A stretch of DNA of 6,916 nt, from positions 122,723 to 129,638 of the forward strand of contig NVUP01000010.1 of assembly GCA_002401945.1 (NCBI GenBank), read 5' to 3'. The position numbers were made by a program, and so were the translations under genes. Each line of letters starts with the position of its first letter. Within the stretch, counting starts at the first letter, position 1. Source of the DNA: Paracoccaceae bacterium (lineage in GTDB: Bacteria; Pseudomonadota; Alphaproteobacteria; Rhodobacterales; Rhodobacteraceae). Below, piece after piece: positions 1 to 6,555 of this stretch. The notes under the pieces were generated by a model, which had not been told where the DNA came from, made no database searches, and was given only the letters and a program-made list of their open reading frames with translations.

Positions 1-1338
1 ATGCTGAGCCTGTTCATTGTGCTGGTTCTGCTGGGATTTCCAATTGCTTTCACCTTGCTGGCCATGGGAGTCGGGTTTGGCTACTACGCCTATTATCAGG
101 CCGCCCCGGAAACCATTTCCGACATTTTCGACAACAATATCTTCTACTTGCTGAACCAGAATACCTATTCAGTGATGGAGAACGACACCCTGGTCGCGAT
201 CCCGTTATTCCTGTTCATGGGCTACGTGGTCGAGCGCGCCAATATCGTCGATCGGCTGTTCTATTCGCTGTATATGGCGGCGCGTAACCTGCCCGGCTCG
301 CTGGCCATCGCTGCCCTGCTGACCTGCGCGGTGTTCTCTACCGCCTCGGGTATTGTTGGTGCAGTTGTCACCCTGATGGGGCTGCTGGCTTATCCGGCAA
401 TGGCCCAGGCTGGCTACAACAAGAGTTTTGCCTCGGGCGTGATCTGCGCCGGTGGTACCCTGGGCATTCTGATCCCGCCCTCGATCATGCTGATCGTCTA
501 TGCGGCCATCGCCGAGCTGTCGCCTCTGCGGCTATACGCGGCAGCGGTGTTTCCGGGATTGCTGTTGGCTGGGCTCTATATCGTCTATGTGATTGTCCGG
601 GTCTTGCTGACTCCATCGCTGGCGCCAAAACCCAATCTCAAAGACATACCTCCCCCCAAAAAGATCTACATGGATCTGCTGGTGTCCTTTGTGCCGCTGA
701 CCATTCTAATCATGCTGGTGCTGGGCTCCATCCTGGGCGGTCTTGCTACCCCGGCCGAGGCTGCAGCGATGGGCGCACTCGGTGGCTTGGTGCTGGCCAT
801 ATTGTACCGGTCGCTGACCTGGACCAAGGTCAAGGAAAGTGTGTTCCTGACCGCCAAGGCCACCGCCATGGTGTGCTGGCTGTTTGTCGGCTCCTGGACC
901 TTTGCCTCGATCTTCTCGTACCTGGGCGGCCACACGGTGATCGAAAACTGGGTGATCGGGATGGACCTGGAGCCCTGGCAGTTCCTGGTGCTGGCGCAGA
1001 TGATCATCTTCCTGTTGGGCTGGCCGCTGGAGTGGTCCGAGATCCTGATCATCTTTGTGCCGATCTTCCTGCCGATGCTGGATACCTTTGGCGTCAACCC
1101 CTACTTCTTTGCGATGCTGGTGGCGCTGAACCTGCAAACCTCGTTCCTGACCCCCCCCATGGCGATGTCAGCCTATTATCTAAAAGGGGTGCTAAAAAAG
1201 CAGATCGAGTTGATGGAGATCTTCCGAGGGATAATGCCCTATCTGGGCATTGTGATCTTCTGTATGTTCCTGATGTATCAGTTTCCGGGGATTGCGCTGT
1301 GGTTGCCTGACTACCTGTTTGGAGTGTGGATCCCATAA
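1..1338 (+). CDS. dctM: TRAP transporter large permease, DctM family (5' end probably outside window)
   Basis: This is the large, multi-spanning membrane subunit of a tripartite ATP-independent periplasmic transporter. Such a permease uses an ion gradient to import a solute, often an organic acid, delivered by a periplasmic binding protein. The 445 visible residues are almost wholly hydrophobic helices. Family hallmarks are seen: GGTLGILIPPS at residues 151-161, TPAEAAAMGA at 250-259 after a hydrophilic loop (about 203-224), and TPPM at 384-387. The first ATG is exactly base 1 and the protein opens straight into a membrane helix. DctM proteins usually have some residues before this helix, so the true start may lie upstream and base 1 may be an internal Met. 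The small permease (DctQ) and the binding protein (DctP) would be expected upstream, outside the window. The stop overlaps the amidase start by one base (TAATG), which indicates one operon and probable translational coupling. The substrate cannot be read from the sequence; the amidase neighbour hints at an amide or nitrogenous compound. Confidence 0.93.
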   Translation: MLSLFIVLVLLGFPIAFTLLAMGVGFGYYAYYQAAPETISDIFDNNIFYLLNQNTYSVMENDTLVAIPLFLFMGYVVERANIVDRLFYSLYMAARNLPGSLAIAALLTCAVFSTASGIVGAVVTLMGLLAYPAMAQAGYNKSFASGVICAGGTLGILIPPSIMLIVYAAIAELSPLRLYAAAVFPGLLLAGLYIVYVIVRVLLTPSLAPKPNLKDIPPPKKIYMDLLVSFVPLTILIMLVLGSILGGLATPAEAAAMGALGGLVLAILYRSLTWTKVKESVFLTAKATAMVCWLFVGSWTFASIFSYLGGHTVIENWVIGMDLEPWQFLVLAQMIIFLLGWPLEWSEILIIFVPIFLPMLDTFGVNPYFFAMLVALNLQTSFLTPPMAMSAYYLKGVLKKQIELMEIFRGIMPYLGIVIFCMFLMYQFPGIALWLPDYLFGVWIP

Positions 1339-2693
1339 TGAAACGTGATCTACACCTGCTTTCCGCCAGTCAGGCTGTTGACGGTATCTGTGCTGGCCAG
1401 TTCTCATCTGAAGAGCTGACCGAGGCCTGTCTGGCGCGTATCGAAGAGACGGATAAGACGATCCGGGCCTGGGCCTATCTCGATCCGGCTGAGGCGTTGG
1501 CTTCGGCGCGGATGATGGACTTAATCCGCAGGAGTGGCCGGGCAACCGGCCCACTGCACGGGGTTCCCATTGGGCTGAAGGACATCATCGACACGGTCGA
1601 TATGCCCACCCAGCGCGGCTCGGCGATCTTTGCCGGGCGCCAACCAGAGGCCGACGCCTGTATCGTCGAGCGCCTGCGCGAAGCTGGTGCGGTGATCCTT
1701 GGCAAAACCAAGACAACCGAGCTGGCCTTTGTGCATCCCACCGATACCACCAACCCGCATGATCCGTCACGCACACCCGGTGGGTCCTCTAGTGGGTCGG
1801 CGGCGGCAGTGGCGGCGCATCAGGTGCCACTGGCAATCGGCACCCAGACCAACGGATCAGTGATACGCCCGGCCTCATTCTGCGGGATCTACGGGTTCAA
1901 ACCCACCCGAGGGGTGATTTCGCGGCGCGGCGTGCTGCAAACCTCCGCTTCGCTGGATCAGGTTGGCGGATTTGCCCGCACGCTCGAAGATGTGGCGCTG
2001 CTGAGCGATGTGATCGGCAGCTACGATCCAAATGATCCACTCAGCTTTGCCCGACCACGACCACAGATGGCGTGCGGCGCCCGCGCTGAGGTGCCAGTGC
2101 AACCCGACATCGCCTGGTTTGATCTGCCCTTCAATAGCCGTCTGGACGAGGATGCGCGCGAAGGTTTGGATGCGGTGATCAGCCAACTTGGGGGCCGCGT
2201 CGAACGTTTTGCCCCGGCGCCTCAAATGACGGATTTAGTTGCAGTTCAGGCCATCATTCACGAATACGAGATCAACCTTCACCTGGCCAGTGTCTTTGAA
2301 AATCACTGGGATCGGATCAGCCAGACCCTGCAGCCCGTAATCGAACGCGCTCGCAAGATCAGCCCCGCGCAGTATGAAGATGCTCTGGAGGTCAAACGAT
2401 CCTGCGAGGCATCATTTGCCAAACACTTCACCGACTTTGATGCTATTCTGGCCCCCAGCGCAACCGGCGAGGCACCACTGCTGACGACCAATAGCACCGG
2501 TGATCCGGTGTTTTGCACGCTCTGGACCTTGGCAGGTCTGCCCACGATCAGCCTGCCGCTGCTTGTTGGCGAAAACAACCTGCCGGTTGGGGTGCAGCTG
2601 ATTGGCGGTTTGGAAGAAGACGACAGGCTATTGCGGACCGCCGCCTGGATGCAGACCAAGCTGGCAGGTAACGCCAAAACAACGGAGAACTAA
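1338..2693 (+). CDS. Amidase-signature family hydrolase
   Basis: A 451-residue cytoplasmic amidase of the GatA/FAAH/indoleacetamide-hydrolase superfamily, which hydrolyses carboxamide bonds with a Ser-cisSer-Lys triad. All three residues are visible (numbered from the ATG at 1338): Lys81 in PIGLKD, cis-Ser150 in the GGSSSGSAAA glycine/serine loop, and nucleophile Ser174 in TQTNGSVIRPAS. The 24-residue spacing between the two serines is the family norm. The usual TDTGGS is TQTNGS here. The length is typical for a stand-alone amidase. An in-frame GTG at 1326 would add four residues and overlap dctM further. I prefer ATG 1338, which overlaps the dctM stop by one base and has GGAG at 1321-1324 as a distant ribosome site. 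It is unlikely to be the tRNA amidotransferase subunit GatA, because gatB and gatC are not adjacent and it sits in a transporter operon. Its probable job is breaking down the compound imported by the TRAP system. The exact substrate is unknown. Confidence 0.9.
   Translation: MKRDLHLLSASQAVDGICAGQFSSEELTEACLARIEETDKTIRAWAYLDPAEALASARMMDLIRRSGRATGPLHGVPIGLKDIIDTVDMPTQRGSAIFAGRQPEADACIVERLREAGAVILGKTKTTELAFVHPTDTTNPHDPSRTPGGSSSGSAAAVAAHQVPLAIGTQTNGSVIRPASFCGIYGFKPTRGVISRRGVLQTSASLDQVGGFARTLEDVALLSDVIGSYDPNDPLSFARPRPQMACGARAEVPVQPDIAWFDLPFNSRLDEDAREGLDAVISQLGGRVERFAPAPQMTDLVAVQAIIHEYEINLHLASVFENHWDRISQTLQPVIERARKISPAQYEDALEVKRSCEASFAKHFTDFDAILAPSATGEAPLLTTNSTGDPVFCTLWTLAGLPTISLPLLVGENNLPVGVQLIGGLEEDDRLLRTAAWMQTKLAGNAKTTEN
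2684..2689 (+). promoter_or_regulatory. Ribosome binding site for the small membrane protein
   Basis: GGAGAA lies 5 bases before the ATG at 2695, inside the last codons of the amidase gene. It sets the start of the 64-residue protein at 2695 rather than at the in-frame codon near 2602, which would overlap the amidase by about 90 bases. Confidence 0.7.
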
Positions 2694-2694
2694 T

Positions 2695-2889
2695 ATGTCC
2701 CGCACTGTTAACATCATCATGGGTTTAATCGGCACCGGCCTGATGGCGGTGTTTGTGATTGGCCTGGCGCACAGCATCTCCACCGGATTTGCCGGTTTCT
2801 GGGGCGGCCTGCCGTTTGTCATGATCTCTCTGTTTGTGATCGCACTGGCGCTCTACAATTTTTGGGAAGATGGCATCAAAAAGGATTGA
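2695..2889 (+). CDS. Small two-helix membrane protein of the TRAP/amidase operon
   Basis: A 64-residue protein with two predicted transmembrane helices, about residues 5-25 and 36-56, joined by a short Gly-rich loop (TGFAGFWGGLP). It ends in a charged tail (WEDGIKKD). It starts one base after the amidase stop and has a good Shine-Dalgarno sequence, so it is almost certainly the last gene of the dctM-amidase operon. By the positive-inside rule both termini may face the cytoplasm: R3 is near the N-terminus and KK near the C-terminus. I do not recognise a named family. It is too short to be a DctQ small permease, which has four helices. It could be an accessory or stabilising subunit of the transporter; that is inference from position only. 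No clear intrinsic terminator follows. Confidence 0.8.
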   Translation: MSRTVNIIMGLIGTGLMAVFVIGLAHSISTGFAGFWGGLPFVMISLFVIALALYNFWEDGIKKD

Positions 2890-3206
2890 GCCAAAGGTAA
2901 CAGGCAGCGGATTGGGTCCTGTCCAATTTTGCACCAAGGCCTCGAAATGATGAGGTGGACTGGACCTGTCGCGTTTTTGGGCCGCCTAAAGTGCTCGTTT
3001 AATCCACCTTCCGTTCCAAAGCGACGGGGTTTTCTTACCTTCGGACAGAGCAACAAATGCGGCTTACCGAGCGCATCCAAATTGCAGCACATTGCCCAGC
3101 AGCTCGCAGGCGTTGCGAACAACATTGACCAATCCCAAAAGTCGATCAACGAAGCCCGCCAGGCGGCCACGCTGACAGTTGTGCAGCACGACGCGACGTA
3201 TCACCG
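2890..3206. other. Gene-poor region after the TRAP operon
   Basis: About 317 bases with no gene I can support. Open frames exist on both strands (2929 onward on +, 2853-3170 on -), but neither translation shows a recognisable domain. The + frame runs straight through the methyltransferase remnant on the opposite strand, so it is probably a shadow. Minus-strand translations are interrupted or lack family features. The stretch may be decayed mobile DNA lying between the core operon and the accessory genes. The only structure I see is the inverted repeat at 2915-2966. Confidence 0.5.
2915..2966. repeat. Imperfect inverted repeat downstream of the TRAP operon
   Basis: GGTCCTGTCCA at 2915-2925 pairs with TGGACTGGACC at 2956-2966, 10 of 11 positions complementary. 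An inner CCTC/GAGG stem lies at 2940-2943 and 2952-2955. No T-tract follows, so it is not a typical intrinsic terminator. It starts 26 bases after the last operon gene, so it could help end transcription, or be what remains of a mobile-element end. Confidence 0.5.
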
Positions 3207-3465
3207 TTATTCAGACAACACAAAGTTACTGATCAGCAACTCAGCACGCGCGCCACGCGCCTCCTTGCTTTTTGAGACAAAACGTGGTCGCCACTTCCCG
3301 CATATGGAACTCAGCGAAGGTCTCACGGATCTGCGGTACATCATTGATCGACATCAGGAAGCGCCCCTTGAGGTCACTCAACTGCTCCGCCAGACGCTCA
3401 AAATCCGCCCGCTCAAACAGGATTTTGCCATAGTCGGTCTCGCAGTCCCAATAGGGCGGATCTGC
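3207..3465 (-). pseudogene. D12-class adenine-N6 DNA methyltransferase, C-terminal fragment
   Basis: The - strand encodes the catalytic motif IV DPPYW (DPPY at 3451-3462), then CETDYGK, an LFERADFERLAEQL helix and a GRFLMSINDVPQIRETF stretch. This is the typical C-terminal half of Dam-like D12 methyltransferases, which methylate adenine N6 using S-adenosylmethionine. Everything upstream, including the N-terminal SAM-binding motif I and the recognition region, is missing: likeness stops within a few residues of DPPY, where the kinase remnant on the other strand begins. The open frame ends early at 3241-3243. In the next frame RAELLISNFVLSE, a good match to the expected C-terminus, runs to a stop at 3207-3209. 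One extra base in the GC-rich tract around 3246-3261 explains this; without base 3255 the reading becomes QGGARGARAELLISNF. It is therefore truncated and frameshifted, and surely not functional. The nearest ATG, at 3498, lies in unrelated sequence. Confidence 0.85.
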
Positions 3466-3476
3466 CCGGCACCTAC

Positions 3477-3809
3477 CGTTCATCGCTCTATCCCGCATTC
3501 GTCAACATTGTCGACAATGCAATATTTTGGCTTCAACAAAGTAGATCTGAGATCAGCAGGATTGAGCTTAGAAAGGATGGCGATGACTTTCTGATTTGCA
3601 ACAACGGCCCATCAATCAGTCCTAGAGATCGTGAAAACATCTTTTCTCTAAATTTCTCCCGCAAACCAGGCGGTCAAGGAATGGGATTGTACATATCCAA
3701 AGAAGCGATTTCGAAAATGGGTTTGGAGCTTTCCCTAGATGAGAACTCTCAAAAATATGGCGTAACATTCCGAATTTCGCCAAAAAATGCGTCATTGAAT
3801 GAAGAGTGA
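3477..3809 (+). pseudogene. GHKL/histidine-kinase-like ATPase, C-terminal fragment
   Basis: In the frame ending with TGA at 3807-3809, about 110 residues match the ATP-binding (HATPase_c) domain. An N box, FVNIVDNAIFWL, starts at 3498. A G1-like box, FLICNNGPSIS, follows, then an F/G2 region RKPGGQGMGLYISKEAI (GMGLYI from about 3681). The frame is open back to a stop at 3369-3371 but has no ATG, GTG or TTG before ATG 3681, which falls inside the G2 box. No natural start therefore exists for this domain. The dimerisation/H-box region and any sensor region are missing. The 5' break lies between about 3463 and 3483, exactly where the opposite-strand methyltransferase fragment also breaks. The G1 Asp is replaced by Asn (CNNG rather than DNG), which may weaken nucleotide binding or be a family trait. 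The last 11 bases overlap the receiver gene, the mark of a coupled two-gene operon. A sampled line is 42% G+C. Confidence 0.85.
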
Positions 3810-4542
3810 ACTTCGAATGGACTTTATTTCAGATCAGATAAACGCAGCAAAATTGTTTGCGCAAACTATGATTGTAGTGGACGACGACACTAGCACGAGT
3901 GGGGAAGTCAGAGGAGACGATATTCCCGCAAATATTGAAACTCCTGGTCGCGGTGCCGCACTCGGGGCTGATCAGGACGTGAACCCGATTTCCGAAAACT
4001 CAGGTGACCCGCTAGATGCTAAAGCATTAATCGAACAGTCCCTCGAACTTGGGTTGATTTGTTCAGTATTAGTTCCGTCTAAAACCGACCAAGTCGTTCA
4101 GAAAGTTGCGAAGGCCGCTGAAAGAGCAGACATAGTTTCTCTTGACTGGCAGATGCACCGAGATGACGGAGATCTTGCTAAAAAGATTATCAAGAAAATT
4201 GTGGACAAAGATTCAAAGAGCGGTGGTCGACTGCGACTTGTCGCGATTTACACGGGTGTCCGAGATCGAGACAGAATATTCACAGACATTCTGACCGAGC
4301 TTCCAGAAACCACCAGGCAAAAGTATGGGATTCGAATAGCTGACGACTGCATAACAAGTAATAATGGACTCCGAGTCGTATGGCTTTTGAAAGAAACCAA
4401 TGTTGCTATTGATCCCTCTCTGGGAGATTTTCAGGTTAGTGAAAAGAACCTGCCAGAACGTCTTCAAATGGAGTTCGCAAAGCTTTCCCAGGGTTTATTA
4501 TCAAACGTTGCCCTAGAGCTCCAGCTATTCATAGCTCTCTGA
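3799..4542 (+). CDS. Receiver-domain protein partnered with the HATPase; probably C-terminally truncated
   Basis: A 247-residue protein with a response-regulator receiver layout. Strand 1 is MIVVDDD (acidic pocket Asp28-30). Then comes a hydrophilic insert of about 40 residues (31-70), strand 2 LICSVLVPS (87-94), strand 3 DIVSLDW with candidate phosphoacceptor Asp116, strand 4 RLVAIYTG with Thr152, and strand 5 RVVWLLKET with Lys198. All five canonical receiver positions appear filled, so it could accept phosphate from the neighbouring kinase. This fits my memory of a conflict-associated 'response receiver' family (Pfam Response_reg_2), but I cannot verify that. The tail QGLLSNVAL followed by ELQLFIAL and a stop looks abrupt. 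The receiver is normally followed by a further domain, so I suspect a junction near 4515-4542. The start overlaps the HATPase end by 11 bases with no clear Shine-Dalgarno; Met7 (3817) is an alternative. With its kinase truncated and its own C-terminus apparently lost, function is doubtful. Confidence 0.72.
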   Translation: MKSELRMDFISDQINAAKLFAQTMIVVDDDTSTSGEVRGDDIPANIETPGRGAALGADQDVNPISENSGDPLDAKALIEQSLELGLICSVLVPSKTDQVVQKVAKAAERADIVSLDWQMHRDDGDLAKKIIKKIVDKDSKSGGRLRLVAIYTGVRDRDRIFTDILTELPETTRQKYGIRIADDCITSNNGLRVVWLLKETNVAIDPSLGDFQVSEKNLPERLQMEFAKLSQGLLSNVALELQLFIAL

Positions 4543-4553
4543 CCCAACAGACA

Positions 4554-6320
4554 ATGACCTCGTTGCGTTCTGAGTTTGGCGGTGTGGGTCATCTCCCATC
4601 GACCTCTCAGTATGAAGCGATTGAAGACCTGGCCAGGACATTTGTGGCCATGGCTGATGGAACGTGTCGACGCAACTTCTACCTGTCCTGTCTTGACCCC
4701 GGGGTCGGGAAGACTTCAGCTGTTAAGCACTTCGTTAGGCATTTACTTGGGTCTTCTCACCATCAGGATGTGGCGGTGTTGGTCTGTCTAACCCGCAAGG
4801 CGGAGATCAAGCGCTTGATTGAAGATATGGGGCTTCTCCCGTCCCAATTTGCGGTCCTGACGTCTGACAAAGCGGTCAACGCTCTCAGCCCGACTCCAAA
4901 GCAAGAAGCCCGCGTCCTGTTCACGACGCATCAGATGGTTAGGAGCCGTTGTGGTGGTGGCAGCTTCACTGAAGTTGAGAAGTTTCACTTCAAAGGCCTC
5001 CCACGGAAAGTCAGAATCTGGGATGAGGAGATGCTGCTGGGAGAGGTTGTGACGCTCAGTGCCGATGCTCTTGGTTCATTACTTGCTCCACTCAGGTCCA
5101 GTTGTCCTAAGCTCGCTGCGCTGGTCAGTGACTTGCAACAAGCGTTCAACAACAGCGCTGGCAAAGGAACCTTCAGTATTCCAGACATTCCAGGCACGTG
5201 TGGGGTCGACCTCCGGGGCGCACGAAGAGCGCTGGGTTACATACCGAACCCGGCCACCCAAAAAGCCCTTGAAGACCTCTTTTCCCTATCAGGTCGCACA
5301 GTACGCCTCTTTGAGGACCACAGACATATCATATCAGCACTCGATACCCGAGAACCGCTGCCGTCTGACTTTGCCCCTGTTGCAATCCTCGATGCTTCTG
5401 GCCGTGTTCGTTACCCCTATGAGCTTTGGGAAAAAGGTCCCGGTGGGCTGGTTCGGCTCAAGGACGCGCCGAAGAGCTACTGCGACCTGAGTATTGAAGT
5501 TCTCGAACAAGGGGGCAGCAAGAGTTCCTGGTACAGCAACGGAGATCAACTGTTCCGGGAAATTATTGCCAAGCTCAATACGAAGCCTAACGAGAGATGG
5601 CTCGTGATCCATCAAAAGGATGCGTTGCAAGGCAAGCTCCCCAAGCACGTCCAAGAGATGGTCCAGGGGGCTCCAGACCTCATCAGCTTCCTTCATTGGG
5701 GCGCACACCAAGGCACCAACGCATATAGTGACATCACCAACGTCATTCTGGCCGGAACGCTCTTTTTGCCCGATTGCCAGTATATAGGTCTGACACACCT
5801 CAGTGCAAAGGTTCCTATTACCGATGAGCTGCCTGATGTGGCTATCAGGAAAACAAGGCTGGGAGAGCATCAACACTTTATCCTCCAGGGCCTCTGCCGA
5901 GCTTCAGTACGGGGGAGCAATGGTGACAAATGCAAGCCTTGCAACGCTTACATCATCGCAGCGAACGGGTCTGGGATACGTGGGGAACTGGCCAAGACCT
6001 TCCCTGGCTGCACACTCAGCACATGGCGACCAATCGGGAAGAAGCTCAAGGGGCAGAAAGCTGAGGCCATCTACTACGTTCGCACCTTCTTTGAGAATGA
6101 ACCTGATGGTATCTTGCTCTTAGCGGATCTTCGGAAGGCTTTGGGGATAACAGATGCCTCGAACTTCAATCGGGTCATCCGAAAGCACGAAGACTTCAAG
6201 ATAGCCCTGGAAGCACAGGGTGTGGATGAGGTGACCACTGGTAAAACGAAGTACCCCAACGCGCTACAGCGGCGTTTCTCAGCAGTACCAGGGGCCACAT
6301 GCTTCGTGGAGCATTTATAG
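4554..6320 (+). CDS. Helicase-like P-loop ATPase of a mobile element
   Basis: A 588-residue protein with helicase-type motifs in order. The Walker A is LDPGVGKTS (residues 47-55, with Lys53 and Thr54), preceded by a Q-rich-type SQYEAIEDLA helix. A motif Ia-like AVLVCLTRKAE lies at 74-84, a VLFTTHQMVRSR stretch at 121-132, and Walker B VRIWDEEM at 153-160 (Asp157, Glu158). A motif V-like segment (GTNAYSDITNVILAGTLF) lies at 387-404, and a motif VI-like QGLCRASVR at 445-453, with Arg449 and Arg453 as likely arginine fingers. C460 and C463 form a CxxC just after it. The last 70 residues (LLADLRKALGI onward) may be a winged-helix-like DNA-binding tail. This fits an SF2-like helicase of the sort found on phages, plasmids and islands; I do not recognise a named family. 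It starts 11 bases after the receiver stop without a clear ribosome site, and its frame stays open upstream of 4554 without an earlier start that I could find. One sampled line (5641-5700) is 58% G+C, unlike the receiver gene. It converges on the integrase. Confidence 0.72.
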   Translation: MTSLRSEFGGVGHLPSTSQYEAIEDLARTFVAMADGTCRRNFYLSCLDPGVGKTSAVKHFVRHLLGSSHHQDVAVLVCLTRKAEIKRLIEDMGLLPSQFAVLTSDKAVNALSPTPKQEARVLFTTHQMVRSRCGGGSFTEVEKFHFKGLPRKVRIWDEEMLLGEVVTLSADALGSLLAPLRSSCPKLAALVSDLQQAFNNSAGKGTFSIPDIPGTCGVDLRGARRALGYIPNPATQKALEDLFSLSGRTVRLFEDHRHIISALDTREPLPSDFAPVAILDASGRVRYPYELWEKGPGGLVRLKDAPKSYCDLSIEVLEQGGSKSSWYSNGDQLFREIIAKLNTKPNERWLVIHQKDALQGKLPKHVQEMVQGAPDLISFLHWGAHQGTNAYSDITNVILAGTLFLPDCQYIGLTHLSAKVPITDELPDVAIRKTRLGEHQHFILQGLCRASVRGSNGDKCKPCNAYIIAANGSGIRGELAKTFPGCTLSTWRPIGKKLKGQKAEAIYYVRTFFENEPDGILLLADLRKALGITDASNFNRVIRKHEDFKIALEAQGVDEVTTGKTKYPNALQRRFSAVPGATCFVEHL

Positions 6321-6366
6321 GGCTAAAAATGTGAGGGCCTTAATAGTATCGAGGCGCTCGCGTCTT

Positions 6367-6386
6367 CCCCCCCCACCCTGGGGTGG
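6367..6386. repeat. C8 homopolymer with adjoining hairpin
   Basis: Eight consecutive C residues at 6367-6374 run into CCACC (6373-6377), loop CTGG, then GGTGG (6382-6386), a perfect 5-bp stem. It lies 47 bases after the helicase-like stop and could slow or end transcription, but no T-tract follows, so a terminator role is uncertain. The run is also prone to slippage or sequencing error. Confidence 0.4.
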
Positions 6387-6427
6387 TGGCTCCTGCTGCA
6401 GACTGAAAGAATAAACGAAGAGACACA

Positions 6428-6447
6428 GTAGACCAAACCGTAGACCA
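6428..6447. repeat. Tandem GTAGACCA octamers, possible integrase arm sites
   Basis: GTAGACCA occurs at 6428-6435 and 6440-6447, a 12-base period. A third copy is at 6622-6629, across the end of the integrase gene, where it shares the longer CCGTAGACCA with the second copy. Short directly repeated motifs near an integrase gene resemble arm-type binding sites of tyrosine recombinases. That role is inferred from position alone. Confidence 0.4.
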
Positions 6448-6539
6448 CGACGTGCCTGTTGACGGTGTCGTTCGACTACTGATAGCCCATGTTTAACTGA
6501 AGCGAGCTGTGGCTGAGGTGCCTGTAACGGGAACACAAC

Positions 6540-6555
6540 GCGGAAAACTCTCCGC
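6540..6555. repeat. Inverted repeat GCGGA-6-TCCGC, candidate recombination core
   Basis: GCGGA (6540-6544) and TCCGC (6551-6555) are perfectly complementary around a six-base spacer. Tyrosine recombinase core sites consist of inverted binding sites around a 6-8 base overlap, so this is a candidate attachment core 57 bases from the integrase stop. It could equally be a chance hairpin. Confidence 0.3.

Noticed and set aside
666..1137. Two 143-codon - strand frames and similar frames inside dctM and the amidase gene
   Set aside because: They are antisense to strongly supported genes and encode no recognisable protein.
2602..2694. N-terminal extension of the small membrane protein to 95 residues
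   Set aside because: It would overlap the amidase gene by over 90 bases, while ATG 2695 has a well-placed GGAGAA.
2853..3170. A 105-codon open frame on the - strand overlapping the end of the small membrane protein gene
   Set aside because: The Trp/Cys-rich, low-complexity translation has no family features and it overlaps a well-supported operon gene.
2929..3594. A 221-codon open frame on the + strand
   Set aside because: It runs antisense through the clear methyltransferase remnant and, in another frame, into the HATPase domain; its translation shows no domain of its own.
5334..5876. A 180-codon open frame on the - strand
   Set aside because: It lies wholly inside the helicase-like gene, whose motifs support the + strand reading; I take it as a shadow.
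6428..6447. Octamer repeats as a CRISPR array
   Set aside because: The units are 8 bases with a 12-base period and only two lie together; no CRISPR-length repeats, spacers or cas genes are present.
6315..6536. A 73-codon - strand frame between the helicase-like gene and the integrase
   Set aside because: The composition follows the C-run and repeats, and there is no recognisable domain or ribosome site.
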